From IMG/VR virus record IMGVR_UViG_3300042878_000998, positions 1-38,932 of that record: DNA of 38,932 nt; one strand, 5' to 3'. Under the pieces are notes generated by a model, which saw only the letters and a list, made by a program, of their open reading frames with translations, did no database searches and had not been told where the DNA came from. Of this stretch, positions 38,053 through 38,932 are shown one piece after another. Every line of letters starts with the position of its first letter. The first letter of the stretch is position 1. A program made the position numbers and the translations under genes. Source of the stretch: a virus.

Positions 38053-38442
38053 TTATGAGCAGCAGAGGCAGCGACGGGTTTCGGCGAGGGCAGCGGATTC
38101 TTCGCGAGCTAGGGCGGCGGCACTCGACCGAGCCTTGTCAGCAGCGAGACCCTTGACTATCTCGCCGAGGTTGAATCGAGCGTGCCAAAGCCCGCGCACC
38201 GATTCAGGCTTCCAATTAGTCATCGTGGAGATGCCGACCGAGGCGCGTCTAAGGCGGCGCACCGAGACGATGACTTGCACCCATTCATCACGATACCCTG
38301 ACCCAGCGCGGCAAGCATTGATCGTGGTCGTCTCAAATGAACCACATGAGAAGTTTTCGGTCTCGGTGGTAACGCTAAGGCCAGCGGAGCGAGCGTAGGC
38401 GATGAGGCAGTCGGCTTCGGCGAGGGATGCGGTGTTGTTCAT
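38053..38442 (-). CDS. 129-residue protein, first gene of the right-hand minus operon
   Basis: The start is taken at ATG 38442 (MNNTASLAEADCLIAYARSAGLSVTTETENFSCGSFETTTINACRAGSGYRDEWVQVIVSVRRLRRASVG...), which has an A-rich leader, instead of 38523. The end is Cys-rich (AALAETRRCLCCS). The G+C content is higher than in neighbouring genes. As the first gene it may be an early takeover or anti-defence protein; I recognise no family. Confidence 0.65.
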   Translation of the reverse strand: MNNTASLAEADCLIAYARSAGLSVTTETENFSCGSFETTTINACRAGSGYRDEWVQVIVSVRRLRRASVGISTMTNWKPESVRGLWHARFNLGEIVKGLAADKARSSAAALAREESAALAETRRCLCCS

Positions 38443-38544
38443 GATTTTTTTCGATCTTTTTTTTGCCTTCGCGGGATGCGTTGGCGATGTGATGAGAGTG
38501 CGTGAGCGTTTGATTGATTGCAAGCTTTTCTACACAAAAGAAAG

Positions 38545-38592
38545 AAGATAGTTCGCAAGTCGCTACGCTTGCAACGATTTGCGCGCTATCTT
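38545..38592. promoter_or_regulatory. Nested inverted repeat (cruciform-like)
   Basis: Outer arms AAGATAG (38545-38551) and CTATCTT (38586-38592) pair exactly. Inside, GCAAG (38555-38559) and CTTGC (38568-38572) pair, with CG/CG next to the loop after one bulged T. Read leftward a pyrimidine-rich stretch (CTTCTTTCTTTTG) follows. It could be an origin element, a binding site or a structured early leader. Confidence 0.5.
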
Positions 38593-38805
38593 TTCCACGT
38601 GATTTGCGGCCTCTTATGCCTCACACCGTAAGAACAGAGCAAACAGAGAGCAGAGAGCCTGCACAAAGGAAGAGAGCCAACGCTAGGTTGCCTGCCTGCC
38701 TTGCTGCATCTCACCCCGCCGTTCCAATCGCCCGTAATGCATCACCTCCCCTTAACGATTCCCGCCTCTCGCGACTGAGACTCTGTCGCATTAAGCTCTT
38801 GAGGC

Positions 38806-38916
38806 TGGGACATAGGCTGTCCCACCTATGGTTTGAGATGGATACCTGAGACAAGCCGTGTCCCACCCATCCCTTGCGCGGCCTGCCGCCGGATACCTGA
38901 GACATCCCTTGTCCCA
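38806..38916. repeat. Three palindromic operator-like sites
   Basis: Each site is 19 bases: TGGGACA-TAGGC-TGTCCCA (38806-38824), TGAGACA-AGCCG-TGTCCCA (38847-38865) and TGAGACA-TCCCT-TGTCCCA (38898-38916). Starts are 41 and 51 bases apart, near whole helical turns. The second and third share GGATACC just before the left arm. Repeated 7-bp half-sites with fixed 5-base spacing are typical of a dimeric regulator, possibly one of the HTH proteins encoded at 32770-33296. Confidence 0.75.
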
Positions 38917-38932
38917 TACGTTGCGACTCAGT

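Larger units (their letters stand above)
38443..38932. other. Right-end gene-poor control region
   Basis: Roughly 490 bases hold no credible gene. Features seen are A/T tracts before the first minus gene, a nested inverted repeat (38545-38592), a GCGAC-N9-GTCGC repeat (38771-38789) and three TGRGACA-N5-TGTCCCA palindromes (38806-38916). I could not find a clear -35/-10 pair on the minus strand. It is probably the early control region, perhaps joined to 1-245 in a circular genome. Confidence 0.6.

Noticed and set aside
38514-38849. 111-codon plus-strand frame in the right-end region
   Set aside because: Low-complexity Arg/Pro/Ala composition across inverted repeats, with no neighbours in the same direction.
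38711-38917. 68-codon frame across the palindromes
   Set aside because: Its repeated GMSQVS / GLSQVS phrases come from the DNA repeats, and it has no start context.

Overview
This window reads as an essentially complete short-tailed (podovirus-like) double-stranded DNA phage genome or contig. The left 22.6 kb is a plus-strand late module in classical order: terminase subunits, portal, scaffold, major capsid protein, decoration protein, adaptor-like and nozzle-like tail proteins, fibres and internal (ejection) proteins. No tape measure, tail tube, sheath or baseplate gene is present. The right 16.3 kb is a minus-strand early and replication module made of small genes, most joined by 4-base ATGA overlaps. 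No integrase, RNA polymerase, DNA polymerase or primase is recognisable, so the phage looks lytic and dependent on host polymerases. The host cannot be named. Many minus-strand starts lie behind A-rich leaders (CAAACAAATG-like) rather than Shine-Dalgarno sequences, as in bacteria that rely little on anti-SD pairing, although a few genes (helicase, endolysin, a 28-residue peptide) have good GGAGG-type sites.

Layout. 1-245: gene-free leader with a strong sigma70-type promoter facing the late genes. 246-7997: packaging and head genes, with a minus-strand tRNA-Thr(UGU) at 5232-5306 between portal-side genes and scaffold. A perfect 9-bp terminator-like hairpin at 8022-8049 separates head from tail genes. 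8061-16256: adaptor, tandem paralogous small beta proteins, fibres, a holin-like pair, small basic proteins, the large nozzle and a second fibre. 16261-22655: an 827-residue Ala/Gln repeat protein, a PAPS-reductase-fold protein and two further putative ejection proteins. 22630-22943: convergent junction with strong hairpins.

22630-33807 (minus): replication and accessory operon with two small HTH proteins, an HNH protein fused to a captured gene tail, DnaB-type helicase, an SSB-like protein, PD-(D/E)XK exonuclease, two more HNH proteins, a SWIM-type zinc protein, a metallophosphoesterase and many unknown proteins. 33808-34254: gene-poor region with repeats and a strong terminator. 34255-38442 (minus): anti-restriction and lysis operon with ArdC-like protein, signal-peptide lytic transglycosylase and three micro-proteins, two of them membrane peptides. 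38443-38932: gene-poor control region with three palindromic operator-like sites and a nested inverted repeat.

If the contig is circularly permuted, 38443-38932 plus 1-245 form one divergent control region of about 735 bp between early (minus) and late (plus) transcription, with the palindromes between them. Early genes would counter restriction and set up replication on host polymerases. Late genes package and build the virion. Lysis functions are split: the holin candidates are late, and the endolysin sits in the minus operon.
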